Source of the DNA: Streptomyces litmocidini
GTDB lineage: Bacteria; Actinomycetota; Actinomycetes; Streptomycetales; Streptomycetaceae
Reading direction: 5' to 3'
DNA: 64,000 bases
NCBI RefSeq assembly: GCF_014649755.1
Contig: NZ_BMTQ01000005.1
Coordinates: forward strand, 496,001-560,000
Below, in pieces: positions 25,048 through 34,709 of this stretch; the stretch's first letter is position 1, and each line of letters begins with the position of its first letter. Below the pieces are notes generated by a model. That model saw only the letters and a program-made list of their open reading frames with translations. It ran no database searches and was not told the DNA's origin. Made by a program: the position numbers and the translations under genes.

Positions 25048-26049
25048 ATGACGCGATCACACACCAACGCCGTCGAGGTCCGGGGCCTCGTGAAGCACTT
25101 CGGCGCGACGAAGGCCCTCGACGGGGTCGACCTGGACGTCCGGGAGGGCACGGTCCTCGGGGTCCTCGGCCCCAACGGCGCCGGGAAGACCACCCTCGTC
25201 CGCTGCCTGTCCACCCTCCTCGTCCCGGACGCCGGCACCGCCACCGTCGCCGGCTACGACGTGGTGAAGCACCCCCGCCAGCTGCGCCGCACCATCGGCC
25301 TCACCGGTCAGTACGCCTCGGTCGACGAGAAGCTGTCCGGCCGGGAGAACCTCTACATGATCGGGCGGCTGCTCGACCTCTCCCGCGCCGACGCCCGCCG
25401 CCGCGCCGACGAGATGCTGGAGCGCTTCTCCCTCACCGACGCCGCCAAGCGCCCGGCCATGAACTACTCCGGCGGCATGCGGCGCCGTCTCGACCTCGCC
25501 GCCTCCATGATCGGACAGCCGGCCGTCCTCTACCTGGACGAGCCGACCACCGGCCTCGACCCCCGCACCCGCAACGAGGTGTGGGACGAGGTGCAGCGCA
25601 TGGTCTCCGAGGGCGCGACCGTCCTGCTCACCACCCAGTACATGGAGGAGGCGGAGCAGCTCGCGAGCGAGCTGACCGTCATCGACCGGGGCCGGGTCAT
25701 CGCCAGGGGCGGGGTCGACGAGCTCAAGGCCAAGGTCGGCGGCCGGACCCTGAAGGTCCGCCCCACGGACCCGGACCGGCTGCCCGAGATGGCCGCCGCG
25801 CTCCGCGAGACCGGCCTCGACGGGGTCGCCGGCTCGACCGTCGTGCCCGACGAGGGCGTGCTGTACGTGCCGATCCTCACCGACGAGCAGCTGACCGCCG
25901 TCGTGGGCCTGCTCGGCGCGCGCGGCTTCGGCATCGCCCACATCGGCACCCATCTGCCCAGCCTGGACGAGGTGTTCCTCGCGATCACCGGTCAGAAGAC
26001 CGCCGACTCCGAGCTTTCCGACGCGATCACCGAGGAGGTCGCCGCGTGA
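25048..26049 (+). CDS. ABC exporter ATP-binding protein, DrrA-like
   Basis: 333 residues from ATG 25048 (ATG 25039 is also possible; neither has a strong ribosome site). Walker A is GPNGAGKTT, the signature YSGGMRRRLDLAASM, and Walker B VLYLDEPTTGLD. The C-terminal 90 residues match the DrrA-type accessory domain (LPSLDEVFLAITG). With the permease it forms a DrrAB-type exporter of the kind that pumps anthracyclines and other antibiotics. The 4-bp GTGA overlap with the permease indicates coupled translation. Confidence 0.92.
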   Translation: MTRSHTNAVEVRGLVKHFGATKALDGVDLDVREGTVLGVLGPNGAGKTTLVRCLSTLLVPDAGTATVAGYDVVKHPRQLRRTIGLTGQYASVDEKLSGRENLYMIGRLLDLSRADARRRADEMLERFSLTDAAKRPAMNYSGGMRRRLDLAASMIGQPAVLYLDEPTTGLDPRTRNEVWDEVQRMVSEGATVLLTTQYMEEAEQLASELTVIDRGRVIARGGVDELKAKVGGRTLKVRPTDPDRLPEMAAALRETGLDGVAGSTVVPDEGVLYVPILTDEQLTAVVGLLGARGFGIAHIGTHLPSLDEVFLAITGQKTADSELSDAITEEVAA

Positions 26050-26906
26050 GCACGACCACTGTCACCAAGTCCCCCGCCGGCAACCGGAACCCGGGCCCGG
26101 CCGCGGCACGTCCCGCGCCCGTCGCGGAGGGCCGGATCGGCCTGCGGGCCAACCTCCGCCACATCGGCGCCCTGGCCCGCCGCAACGCCCTCCAGATCAA
26201 GCAGGATCCGGAGTCGATGTTCGACGCCGTCCTGATGCCGATCATCTTCATCCTGCTGTTCGTGTACGTGTTCGGCGGCGCCATCGCCGGCAAGGGCAAC
26301 AACGACGCGTACGTGAACTACGTGACGCCCGGCCTGATGGCGATGATGGGCATGAACATCGCCATGGCCGTCGGAGTCGGCATCAACGACGACTTCAAGA
26401 AGGGGGTCATGGACCGGTTCCGGACGATGCCGATCGCCCGGTCCTCGGTCCTCGTCGCGAAGATCGTCGTCGAGGCGGGCCGGATGCTCATCGCCACCTC
26501 GATCCTGCTCGGCATGGGCTTCCTGCTCGGCCTGGAGATCCACACCTCGGTCCTGCACCTCTTCGCCGCCATCGGCCTGTCGATGGTCTTCGGGGCGTCC
26601 CTCATGTGGATCTTCATCCTGCTCGGCCTCACCATGAAGACGGCCCAGGCCGTCCAGGGCGTGGCCATGCTCGTCCTGATGCCGCTGCAGTTCGGCTCGT
26701 CGATCTTCGCCCCGCCGACCTCGATGCCCGGCTGGCTGGAGGCCTTCACCGACTACAACCCGCTGTCCAACCTCGCCGACGCCGCCCGCGGCCTGATCAA
26801 CGGCGGCCCGGTCGCCCACTCGGTGTGGATGGTCCTCGGCTGGGCGGCGCTGATCACCGTCGTGACGGCACCGCTCGCGGTCGCCAAGTTCCGCAAGAAG
26901 ACCTGA
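26046..26906 (+). CDS. ABC exporter permease, DrrB-like (ABC-2 type)
   Basis: 286 residues from GTG 26046. A Pro/Ala-rich cytoplasmic N-terminus is followed by six transmembrane helices of the ABC2_membrane family. KQDPESMFDAVLMPIIFILLF opens helix 1, the FRTMPIARSSVL loop is typical, and PTSMPGWLEAFTDYNP lies before the last helix. Two copies would pair with the DrrA-like ATPase dimer. The substrate is unknown; self-protection or lipid export are both possible. Confidence 0.92.
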   Translation: MSTTTVTKSPAGNRNPGPAAARPAPVAEGRIGLRANLRHIGALARRNALQIKQDPESMFDAVLMPIIFILLFVYVFGGAIAGKGNNDAYVNYVTPGLMAMMGMNIAMAVGVGINDDFKKGVMDRFRTMPIARSSVLVAKIVVEAGRMLIATSILLGMGFLLGLEIHTSVLHLFAAIGLSMVFGASLMWIFILLGLTMKTAQAVQGVAMLVLMPLQFGSSIFAPPTSMPGWLEAFTDYNPLSNLADAARGLINGGPVAHSVWMVLGWAALITVVTAPLAVAKFRKKT

Positions 26907-26921
26907 GTCCCGACCGGGGGA

Positions 26922-29900
26922 TCATGACTCGGCGCGCTCACTGATCGCGTCGGCGGCGCGACCGAGCAGGGCGGCGGCCTCCTCCTTGGAGAGGCCGTCG
27001 CCCTCCGCGTACGCCGCCTCGAACTCCGCGTCCCCGAGGGCGGACCGGCACAGCTCCGTCGCCCGCGCCAGGTTCTCCCGCTCCATCGGCGGCGCCAGGT
27101 GTCCCGGCGGCAGCAGCCCCTCGTACCCGCCGAGGAGGACCGCGGCGGTACGGGCACGGGGGCCGCCGAGCCCGGCGAGCGCCCAGGCCGCGATGATCAG
27201 GTGGATCGCCGGCATCTGCGGGGCGACCATCAGCGACAGACCGCCGAGGGAACGCCCGTACGCCCGCCAGGACAGCTCGAACGCCGTGTCGTACCGCTCT
27301 TCGAGCGCGTACACCCAGGCCAGGCTGCCCAGCGCGAAGCCCTCGAAGATGGAGAACGTCTCGGAGGCGAACAGGCTGTCGGCACGGAACTCGTCGAGCA
27401 GCCGCTCCAGTTGCTCGCGCGCCTCGGCCGTCCGGCCGGTCCGGCCGAGCAGCAGCCCCAGGAAGATCCGCCCGGCCAGCATCGGCTCGTGGCCGCGTCC
27501 GTGCTCGCCCTCCACCACCTGGCGCAGGATCCGCTCCGCCTCCTCGCCGCGGCCGGTCTCGATCAGCATGTCGGCGTAACGGGCGCGCAGCAGGGCCATC
27601 TGGGACTGGGCGCCGATCCGTTCCGCGTACGCGATGGCGTCGGCGAAGTCCTGGGCCGCGCCCTCGAACTCGAGGCGTCGCTCGCGGGCCTCGGCGCGCG
27701 AGGACAGCGCCTCGGCCGCTCCCCAGGCGTCCCCGAGGCGGACGAAGATCTCCAGGCTCTCCTCCGCGTCGGCGCTCGCCCGCTCGGCCAGGTCGCCCCG
27801 GTTGGCCAGCATGTTGGCGCGCAGCTGGAGGGCGTGGGCGAGCTCCCACTCGTCGCCGTGGCGGCGGCAGGCGTCGACGTGCGCCTCCAGGGCCTCGCCC
27901 ATGCGGTCCGGTTCGCCCATGAGGAGGACCGCGAAGACCGTGAAGGAGCCGGGCAGCCGGCAGGTCTGCGGGAGCCCCGGCGGATAGATCGTGTTGATCC
28001 GCCGCAGCCGCTCGACGCCGGCGGGGGTCATCCAGCGGCCGGTCTCGTAGTCCATGTTGATCAGTTCGATCAGCCGCACCCCCCGCCGGGCCTCCCAGCG
28101 CTGCTCCTCGGAGAGCGGCGGAGGCGCGGCCGTGCACGGCTCGTGCAGCGGTACGACGGGGGCGGCGGGCGTCCCGAACGGGTCGGGGCCGAGCGCGGCG
28201 ACGGACTCCGCCCAGTACAGCGCGTCGGCGCGGAGGTCGCGCATCTCCCAGTACCAGAGCAGGGAGTGGACGAGGACCAGCGCCTCGTCCTCCTCCCGGG
28301 CGTCGACGGCCCGGCGCAGGGCGGTGCGGATGTTCCCGTACTCGGCTCCGAACCGGGCGATGGCCCCGGCCTGTCCGGAGCCGCGCAGCTCGGGGTCGGT
28401 GCGGCAGGCGAGTTCGCGGTAGTACGTGAGGTGCCGGCGTTCCGTCGCCGCGCGCTCCCCGGCCTCGTCGAGCCGCTCCCCGGCGTACTCGGCGACGGTC
28501 TCCAGGAGCCGGAACCGCATGCCGTCCTCGCCGGGCGCGGCGACGACGAGCGACTTGTCGACGAGGGCGCCGAGGAGGTCGAGGACGGGGGGCTCGTGCG
28601 CGGGCGGTCCGGCGGCGTGGGGTCCGCCGGCTCGGGGCCCGCCCGCGCAGACGGCCTCCGCCGCCTCCAGGTCGCAGCCGCCCGTGAAGACCGAGAGCCG
28701 GCGCAGGACGCCCCGTTCCGCCCCGTCCAGGAGGTCCCAGGACCAGTCGACGACCGCCCGCAGGGTCTGCTGGCGGGGCAGTACCGTCCGCGCGCCCGAC
28801 GTCAGCAGCCGGAAGCGGTCGTCGAGCCGGTCCGCGATCTGGCGCAGGGTCATCATCCGCAGCCGGGCCGCCGCCAGTTCGATGGCCAGCGGCAGGCCGT
28901 CGAGGCGCCGCACGACCTCGCCCGCGGCGACCGGGTCGTCCTCGACGCGGAACCCCGGACGGACCGCGGCGCCGCGCTCGCCGAGGAGCCGCAGGGCCAT
29001 CCCGGTCGGCAGCGGGCCGAGGGGGCGGAGCGTCTCCCCCGGGACGCCCAGCGGTTCCCGGCTCGTCGCGAGGACCCTGAGCCCGGGGCAGCGCGCGAGC
29101 AGCGTCTCGGCCAGTGCGGCGGCCGCGCCGACGAGGTGCTCGCAGTTGTCGAGGAGGAGCAGCATCCGGCGCCCGGCGCAGTGCTCGACGAGCCGGGCGA
29201 GCGGGTCGCCGCCGCCCCGCAGCTCCTCGGCCCCGGCGCCGCGGAGCACGGTCTCGCGGGCGCCGACGGCCGCGAGGACCGCCTCGGGCACGGCCTCGGG
29301 GTCCCGTACGGGGGCGAGCTCCGCCACCCAGGCGCCGTCCGGCCAGTCCTCGGTCCCCCGCTCGGCCGCCTCCTGCGAGAGCCGGGTCTTCCCGGCGCCC
29401 CCGGGCCCGAGCAGCGTCACGAGCCGCGCGCCGCGCAGGTCGTCCCGCACCAGGGCGATCTCCTCCTCGCGGCCGACGAAGCTGGTGAGCCGGGCGCGCA
29501 GGTTGCCCCGGAGGAGGGCGCGCGGGGGCTCCGGGGTCAGCAGTTCGGCGTGGAGGGCGCGCAGGGCGGGTGACGGGTCGGCGCCCAGGCGGGAGGCGAG
29601 GGCGCGGCGGACCGACTCGTACGCGGCGAGGGCCTCGGCCGCCCGGCCGGTGTCCCGCAGGGCGCGGATCCGGAGGGCCTGGAGGGGCTCGTCGAGGGGG
29701 TGGGCGGCGCAGAGGGCGGTGAGTTCGGGGAGGGCGGCCGCGGCGCCGTCGAGCGCGAGGGCGGCGTCGAGCCTCGCCCGGCGGGCGTCCAGTCGGCGGG
29801 CCTCCCAGCGGGCGGCCTCCGCCTCCCGGTCCGGCAGGTCGGCGAAGGCCGGCCCGCGCCAGAGCCCGAGGGCCTCGTCGAGGAGGGCGGCGGCGCGTGC

Positions 29901-30251
29901 GGGATCGGCCGCGCCGAGCGCGGCCAGGCCCTCGGCGGCGAGGCGCTCGAAGCGGCGGACGTCCACGTCCTCGGGCCGGGCGTCCAGCCGGTAACCGCCT
30001 TCGGCGGAGACCACCCGGTCCCGGCCGAGGGCCCTGCGGAGCCGCCCCACGAGGGCCTGGAGCGCGGCGGGCGCGTCGGCGGGCGGTTCGTCGCCGTGCC
30101 ACACCTCGTCGACGAGGTCGGGCACGGCGACGATCCGGCCGGCCCGCAGGGCGAGGACGGTGAGCAGCGCGCGGACGCGGGGGCCGCCGACGGGCACGTC
30201 GGTGCCGTCGGGGGTGCGGGCGAGGGTGGGGCCGAGGACGGAGTAACGCAC
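26922..30251 (-). CDS. AfsR/SARP-like large transcriptional regulator (winged helix + BTAD + ATPase + TPR)
   Basis: 1109 residues from GTG 30251, preceded by GGAG at nine bases; GTG 30278 would add nine residues. Residues 1-95 are an OmpR-like DNA-binding domain (VRYSVLGP, PAALQALVGRLRRAL). About 100-240 is the bacterial transcriptional activation domain, and about 255-520 an STAND-type ATPase with Walker A LGPGGAGKTRL and Walker B LLLLDNCEH. The C-terminal half is helical, TPR-like. It is convergent with the DrrAB genes. AfsR-type proteins activate secondary metabolism; its target is not visible. Confidence 0.88.
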   Translation of the reverse strand: MRYSVLGPTLARTPDGTDVPVGGPRVRALLTVLALRAGRIVAVPDLVDEVWHGDEPPADAPAALQALVGRLRRALGRDRVVSAEGGYRLDARPEDVDVRRFERLAAEGLAALGAADPARAAALLDEALGLWRGPAFADLPDREAEAARWEARRLDARRARLDAALALDGAAAALPELTALCAAHPLDEPLQALRIRALRDTGRAAEALAAYESVRRALASRLGADPSPALRALHAELLTPEPPRALLRGNLRARLTSFVGREEEIALVRDDLRGARLVTLLGPGGAGKTRLSQEAAERGTEDWPDGAWVAELAPVRDPEAVPEAVLAAVGARETVLRGAGAEELRGGGDPLARLVEHCAGRRMLLLLDNCEHLVGAAAALAETLLARCPGLRVLATSREPLGVPGETLRPLGPLPTGMALRLLGERGAAVRPGFRVEDDPVAAGEVVRRLDGLPLAIELAAARLRMMTLRQIADRLDDRFRLLTSGARTVLPRQQTLRAVVDWSWDLLDGAERGVLRRLSVFTGGCDLEAAEAVCAGGPRAGGPHAAGPPAHEPPVLDLLGALVDKSLVVAAPGEDGMRFRLLETVAEYAGERLDEAGERAATERRHLTYYRELACRTDPELRGSGQAGAIARFGAEYGNIRTALRRAVDAREEDEALVLVHSLLWYWEMRDLRADALYWAESVAALGPDPFGTPAAPVVPLHEPCTAAPPPLSEEQRWEARRGVRLIELINMDYETGRWMTPAGVERLRRINTIYPPGLPQTCRLPGSFTVFAVLLMGEPDRMGEALEAHVDACRRHGDEWELAHALQLRANMLANRGDLAERASADAEESLEIFVRLGDAWGAAEALSSRAEARERRLEFEGAAQDFADAIAYAERIGAQSQMALLRARYADMLIETGRGEEAERILRQVVEGEHGRGHEPMLAGRIFLGLLLGRTGRTAEAREQLERLLDEFRADSLFASETFSIFEGFALGSLAWVYALEERYDTAFELSWRAYGRSLGGLSLMVAPQMPAIHLIIAAWALAGLGGPRARTAAVLLGGYEGLLPPGHLAPPMERENLARATELCRSALGDAEFEAAYAEGDGLSKEEAAALLGRAADAISERAES

Positions 30252-30397
30252 GACCCCATTCTCCGCGAGGACCTCCACGACCTCCCCGCCGGGACCGCCC
30301 GCCGCGCGGGCGACGCCCGGGGCGGGGGTGGAACTCCCCCCGGGGAGCGGTACGTTTCCCCGGCAGCAGCCCCTTCGCCCCCCTGGGAGCCCCCGCG

Positions 30398-31192
30398 ATG
30401 ACCACGGCCACCACCCGGCACCACGAGCGGCGGATCAGCCCCGTCTTCCTGGCGATCCTCGCCGTCATGGCCGTCACCGGCTGGGCGGTGTGGACGGACT
30501 TCGCCGCCTCGCCCGGTCTGGCGGTCTTCCTCTTCGTGACCTCGGCGTGGGTCGTGTCGCTGTGTCTGCACGAGTACGCGCACGCCCGGGCGGCCCTGTA
30601 CGGCGGGGACGTCACGGTGGGCGCGAAGGGCTATCTGACGCTCAACCCGCTCGCGTACACGCACGCCGTGCTGAGCGTCGTCCTGCCGGTGCTGTTCGTG
30701 ATCATGGGCGGGATCGGTCTGCCGGGCGGCGCGGTCTTCATCGAGCAGGGCCGGATCAGCGGGCGCTGGAAGCACAGCCTGATCTCGGCGGCGGGCCCCC
30801 TGGCCAATGTGCTCTTCGCGCTCGTCTGCACGGCGCCGTTCTGGCTGGGCGCGCTCGACGGGGTGCCCGTCGCGTTCCGGTACGCGCTGGCGTTCCTGGC
30901 GTTCCTCCAGGTGACGGCCGCGCTCCTGAACCTCCTGCCGGTGCCGGGGCTCGACGGCTACGGCGTGGTGGAGCCCTGGCTGTCGCACGGGGTGAAGCGG
31001 CAGATCGAGCCGTATGCGCCGTACGGCTTCTTCATCGTGATCGGGCTGCTGTTCGTGCCGGCGGTCAACGCCGCCTTCTTCGACGCGATCGACGCCCTGA
31101 TGCGGTCCCTCGGGGTGCCGGAGTCGACCCGGTACTGCGGCTCGCAGCTGTTCCGGATCTGGGAGGAGGCCCCGGAGTTCTGCCGGGTCTAG
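30398..31192 (+). CDS. Site-2 protease family (M50) membrane metalloprotease
   Basis: 264 residues with about six helices. The zinc-binding HEYAH motif lies in the second helix near residue 54, and the second active-site motif NLLPVPGLDGYG near residue 185, both in the usual M50 spacing. Members cut transmembrane substrates within the membrane, often anti-sigma factors. No PDZ domain is present, as in the minimal group. It is divergent from the AfsR-like gene and convergent with a tiny membrane-protein gene. Confidence 0.88.
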   Translation: MTTATTRHHERRISPVFLAILAVMAVTGWAVWTDFAASPGLAVFLFVTSAWVVSLCLHEYAHARAALYGGDVTVGAKGYLTLNPLAYTHAVLSVVLPVLFVIMGGIGLPGGAVFIEQGRISGRWKHSLISAAGPLANVLFALVCTAPFWLGALDGVPVAFRYALAFLAFLQVTAALLNLLPVPGLDGYGVVEPWLSHGVKRQIEPYAPYGFFIVIGLLFVPAVNAAFFDAIDALMRSLGVPESTRYCGSQLFRIWEEAPEFCRV

Positions 31193-31199
31193 ACCCCGG

Positions 31200-31394
31200 T
31201 CAGTCCTGGGCCGCCGCGGCCTTCTCCGCCTTCTCGACCTTCGCGCGGCGGAGGTAGTACCAGGCCATGTTGGAGGAGAGGCCCATGAGGAGCACCCAGA
31301 CGACGCCGAGGAAGCTGCCCTGGACGAAGGAGACGACGGCCGCGGCGGCGGCCAGGGCGCAGACCACGAGGGAGTAGAGGGCGAGGCGGGGCAT
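31200..31394 (-). CDS. Small two-helix membrane protein
   Basis: 64 residues from ATG 31394, with AGGAG eight bases upstream. Two hydrophobic helices (LALYSLVVCALAAAAAVVSF and LGVVWVLLMGLSSNMAWYYL) are followed by a charged Lys/Glu/Ala tail. No known family is recognised. It lies just downstream of npdG in the same direction and may share its transcript. Confidence 0.7.
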   Translation of the reverse strand: MPRLALYSLVVCALAAAAAVVSFVQGSFLGVVWVLLMGLSSNMAWYYLRRAKVEKAEKAAAAQD

Positions 31395-31474
31395 GGGGTC
31401 GGCTCCTGTCGGGCGGGTGCGGCTGATGGTGCCCGTCCAGTGTCCCCCATGCCCCGAAGGGTCCGTTCTCCGGC

Positions 31475-32173
31475 TCAGACGTCGGTGACCCGCAGCCCCG
31501 CGTGGGCCTTGTAGCGGCGGTTGACGGAGATCAGGTTGGCGACGAGCGACTCGACCTGGTGGGCGTTGCGCAGCCGGCCGGCGAAGACGCCGCGCATGCC
31601 GGCGATGCGGCCGGCGAGGGCCTGGACGATCTCGACGTCGGCGCGCTCCTCGCCGAGGACCATGACGTCCGTGTCGATCTCCTCGACGGAGGTGTCCTTG
31701 AGGAGGACGGCGGAGAGGTGGTGGAAGGCGGCGGCGACCCGGGAGTCCGGGAGGAGCGCGGCGGCCTGCTCGGCGGCGGAGCCCTCCTCGGGCTTGAGGG
31801 CGTAGGCGCCCTTCTTGTCGAAGCCGAGGGGGTTGACGCAGTCCACGACGAGCTTGCCGCGGAGTTCCCCGCGCAGCGACTCCAGGGTCTTGGCGTGGCC
31901 GTCCCAGGGCACGGCGACGATGACGACGTCGCTGCGGCGGGCGGTCTCGGCGTTGTCGGCGCCCTCGACGCCGTGGCCGATCTCCGCGGCCACGTCCTGC
32001 GCGCGCTCGGCGGCGCGGGAGCCGATGATCACCTTCTGGCCGGCCTTGGCGAACCGGTAGGCGAGGCCGCGGCCCTGGTCGCCGGTGCCGCCGAGGACGC
32101 CGACGACGAGGCCGGAGACGTCGGGGAGGTCCCACGGGTCCTTGGGGGCGGGCTTGCTGTCAGTCGTAGTCAT
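31475..32173 (-). CDS. npdG: F420H2:NADP+ oxidoreductase
   Basis: 232 residues from MTTTDSKP. A Rossmann fold opens at about residue 22 with VGVLGGTGDQGRGLAYRF; IIGSR provides the arginine that selects NADPH. VDCVNPLGFD and the FHHLSA block match the F420-dependent NADPH reductase family. It moves hydride between NADPH and coenzyme F420, supplying F420H2 to reductases in actinomycetes. A 20-residue polar N-terminal extension is common in Streptomyces copies. Confidence 0.9.
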   Translation of the reverse strand: MTTTDSKPAPKDPWDLPDVSGLVVGVLGGTGDQGRGLAYRFAKAGQKVIIGSRAAERAQDVAAEIGHGVEGADNAETARRSDVVIVAVPWDGHAKTLESLRGELRGKLVVDCVNPLGFDKKGAYALKPEEGSAAEQAAALLPDSRVAAAFHHLSAVLLKDTSVEEIDTDVMVLGEERADVEIVQALAGRIAGMRGVFAGRLRNAHQVESLVANLISVNRRYKAHAGLRVTDV

Positions 32174-32279
32174 GGCCCCGACATTACCGACCGGTCGGTG
32201 CCGTGGGGCCTCTCCCGTACGGGTGGAACCGCCGCGACCGGGCCGCGCGCGGGGCCGGGCTGGGGCAGGATGCGGGCCC

Positions 32280-32882
32280 ATGGATGCCGTACGGGTCGCG
32301 TTGCTGCGGGAAGTGCTCGCCGGGACGGAGTGGCCGGCGGCGGCCCGCCGGTTCGCGGGCGCGCTCCGGTCGTCGGTGGTGCCGCACCGGGGCGGGCTGC
32401 TCCTGGTGGGCACGGAGGAGTACGAGCCGTGGCACCTGGCGGCGCACCTGGTCGACGAGTCCGCCTGGTCGGGGCTGCCGGAGCTGGCGCCGACGCTCGT
32501 GCGGCACCGGGTGCGGCCGGGCGCGCCGGCGCACCTGGCCGTCGGTCTCGGACGGCTGGAGGCGGCGGGGCGCGGGGCGACGCTGCTGATGGTGACTCCG
32601 GAGCGGCCGGGCGCGGGGCTGCTCCAGCGGGTGCACGACGCCCGGCGGGCGGGGGCGACGGTGCTGGCGCTGGACGGGGGCGACGAGGAGGTCCGGGGGC
32701 TCGCGCACGAGACGCTGACGGTGGCGGAGGGGGCGGAGGTGGACCTGGACACGGTGCAGCACCTGGTGAGCGCGGCGGCCGGGGAGAACAGCCTGCCGTC
32801 GCCGCGTGGCGGCCGCCGCTTCCGGGACCGGCTCTCGGCCCTCGCGGACCGTCTGACGGCCCCGCCGCCGACCCGCTGGTAG
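32280..32882 (+). CDS. Conserved hypothetical protein
   Basis: 200 residues from ATG 32280. No transmembrane segment is evident. The protein is Arg/Ala-rich with a GLLLVGTEEYEPWHLAAHLV block, an alternating alpha/beta centre (ATLLMVTPERPG, GATVLALDGGDEE) and a basic C-terminus. The centre resembles a Rossmann-type sugar isomerase-like fold, but I cannot assign a family. It is divergent from npdG across 106 bp. Confidence 0.65.
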   Translation: MDAVRVALLREVLAGTEWPAAARRFAGALRSSVVPHRGGLLLVGTEEYEPWHLAAHLVDESAWSGLPELAPTLVRHRVRPGAPAHLAVGLGRLEAAGRGATLLMVTPERPGAGLLQRVHDARRAGATVLALDGGDEEVRGLAHETLTVAEGAEVDLDTVQHLVSAAAGENSLPSPRGGRRFRDRLSALADRLTAPPPTRW

Positions 32883-33040
32883 TCCGCCCGGGGCCCGCAC
32901 GGCGGCGACCGGCCGACGCGCCCCGCCGGGAGACCCCCGGGGCCCGTGCCCCTCCGACCGGCCGGTGTCCCCGGCGGGCCGCGCCCCTGCCGCGGTAATT
33001 CGGTTGTCCCCGCCCCCGGGCGGACGGAGCATGGCCTCTC

Positions 33041-34387
33041 GTGTCCTCCCCCCGCGCTTCCCTCCTCGCCGGGCTCGCCGCCCTGCTGCCCGATCCGGCG
33101 CCCTGGCGGTCCTCCCGCGACTTCCGGCTCCTGTGGGTGCAGGGGCTCGTCACCTACTTCGGCAGCGCGATGGCCATGATCGCCCTGCCGCTGCAGATCA
33201 AGGCGCTGACGGGTTCGCCGCTGGCGGTCGGCGCGATGGGCGCGGTCGAGCTGGTGCCGCTGGTGGTGTTCGGCCTGTACGGCGGGGCGCTCGCGGACGC
33301 GGTCGACCGGCGGAAGGTGATCCTCTGGACGGAGGCGGGCCTCGGGCTGATCGCCGTGCTCCTGCTGGTCGACTCGCTGCTCCCGGAGCCGATGCTCTGG
33401 CCGCTGTACGTGGTGGCGGCCGGGGTGTCGGCGCTCGCGGGGCTCCAGCGTCCGGCGCTCGACTCGCTGCTCGCCCGGATCGTGCCGCACGAGCAGCAGA
33501 CGGCGGCGGCCGCCCTGAACTCGCTGCGCTGGCAGATCGGCTCGATCGCGGGCCCGGCGGTCGCGGGTCTGGTGGTGGCGTACGCGGGGCACGCGCCCGC
33601 GTACGGGGTGACGGTCGCCTGTTTCACGGTCTCGGTGCTGATGTGCCGCGGGCTCTCCCCCGCGCCGGCCGCGCACGACGCGGAGAAGCCCTCGCTGCGG
33701 GGCATCGCGGAGGGCGCGCGGTACGCCTGGTCGCGGCCGGTGCTGCTCGGCACGTACGTGATCGACCTGGCGGCGATGTTCTTCGCCTTCCCGAACACGA
33801 TCTTCCCGTTCCTCGCGGACGAGCTGGACGCGGACTGGTCGCTGGGCCTGATGTACGCGGCGGGTTCGATCGGCTCGTTGGTCCTGGGTCTGACCAGCGG
33901 CTGGACCTCGAGGGTGCGGCGGCACGGGCTGCTCGTGGCCGGCGGCGCGGCCGGCTGGGGCCTGGCGATCGCGGCGGCCGGCCGGTTCGGGGACGTGTGG
34001 CTGGTGCTGCTCTGCCTGGGTCTGGCGGGCGCGGGCGACATGCTGAGCGGGCTCGGGCGCGCCACGATCTGGAACCAGACGATCCCGGAGGAGCTGCGCG
34101 GCCGGCTCGCCGGCATCGAGGTGCTCTCCTACAGCGTGGGCCCGCAGCTGGGCCAGGTCCGGGCGGGCGCGACGGCCGGCTGGACCGGCACCCGGGCGGC
34201 CGTCTGGACGGGTGGCGTGGCGTGCGTGGCCTCGGTGGGTCTGCTCTGCCTGGCGCTGCCGAAGCTCCTCACGTACGACTCCGCGACGGACGAGGACGCG
34301 CTGCGCCGGAAGGCCCAGCGGGAAGGGGCGCGGCGGGAGGGCGTCCGGGAGGAGGGCACGCGGGAGGGGGCGGCCGGAACCGTCTGA
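33041..34387 (+). CDS. MFS exporter, EntS/MFS_3-like
   Basis: 448 residues from GTG 33041, with GGAG 11 bases upstream. It opens with SSRDFRLLWVQGLVTYFGSA, the typical start of the MFS_3 (enterobactin exporter-like) group, then has 12 helices with ALADAVDRRKVILW as motif A. The C-terminus is a charged tail. EntS-type proteins export siderophores or macrolides; no iron box or biosynthetic cluster is adjacent, so the substrate is open. Confidence 0.85.
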   Translation: MSSPRASLLAGLAALLPDPAPWRSSRDFRLLWVQGLVTYFGSAMAMIALPLQIKALTGSPLAVGAMGAVELVPLVVFGLYGGALADAVDRRKVILWTEAGLGLIAVLLLVDSLLPEPMLWPLYVVAAGVSALAGLQRPALDSLLARIVPHEQQTAAAALNSLRWQIGSIAGPAVAGLVVAYAGHAPAYGVTVACFTVSVLMCRGLSPAPAAHDAEKPSLRGIAEGARYAWSRPVLLGTYVIDLAAMFFAFPNTIFPFLADELDADWSLGLMYAAGSIGSLVLGLTSGWTSRVRRHGLLVAGGAAGWGLAIAAAGRFGDVWLVLLCLGLAGAGDMLSGLGRATIWNQTIPEELRGRLAGIEVLSYSVGPQLGQVRAGATAGWTGTRAAVWTGGVACVASVGLLCLALPKLLTYDSATDEDALRRKAQREGARREGVREEGTREGAAGTV

Positions 34388-34414
34388 CGGGCCCCGGCCG
34401 CCCCCGCGGGGGCG

Positions 34415-34648
34415 TTACTCGTCCTCCGCGCGGTCCTTCCCCGCGGCGTCGTGCCAGCGGGGGTCGGTCTCCCACTCCAGGTTCCGGTCGCGGGCGGTCT
34501 CCATGGCGTGGGAGGCCTCCTCACGGCTGGCGTACGGGCCGAAGCGGTTCTTCGCCGGGCACTCGGGGCCCTCCTCGACCTTCTTGTGTTCCAGGCAGTA
34601 GTACCACTCGCCCGGTTTGCCCGTGGTGCGCTTCTTGAACAGGGCCAT
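34415..34648 (-). CDS. Small conserved soluble protein (SPOR-like)
   Basis: 77 residues starting [38 protein letters not shown] segment with two cysteines is followed by [17 protein letters not shown] and [11 protein letters not shown], which looks like a SPOR-type repeat fold. The function is unknown. It is divergent from map with a 61-bp gap. Confidence 0.75.
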   Translation of the reverse strand: MALFKKRTTGKPGEWYYCLEHKKVEEGPECPAKNRFGPYASREEASHAMETARDRNLEWETDPRWHDAAGKDRAEDE

Positions 34649-34709
34649 CGTCTTCGGCTCCTTCCTTCGGGACCATGCTGCCCCAGACCCGGTCGTTAGA
34701 CTCGCTGGC

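Noticed and set aside
26938-30615. Second long minus-strand frame overlapping the AfsR-like gene
   Set aside because: The translation is arginine/proline-rich low complexity with no motif; the AfsR-like frame contains all the domain signatures.
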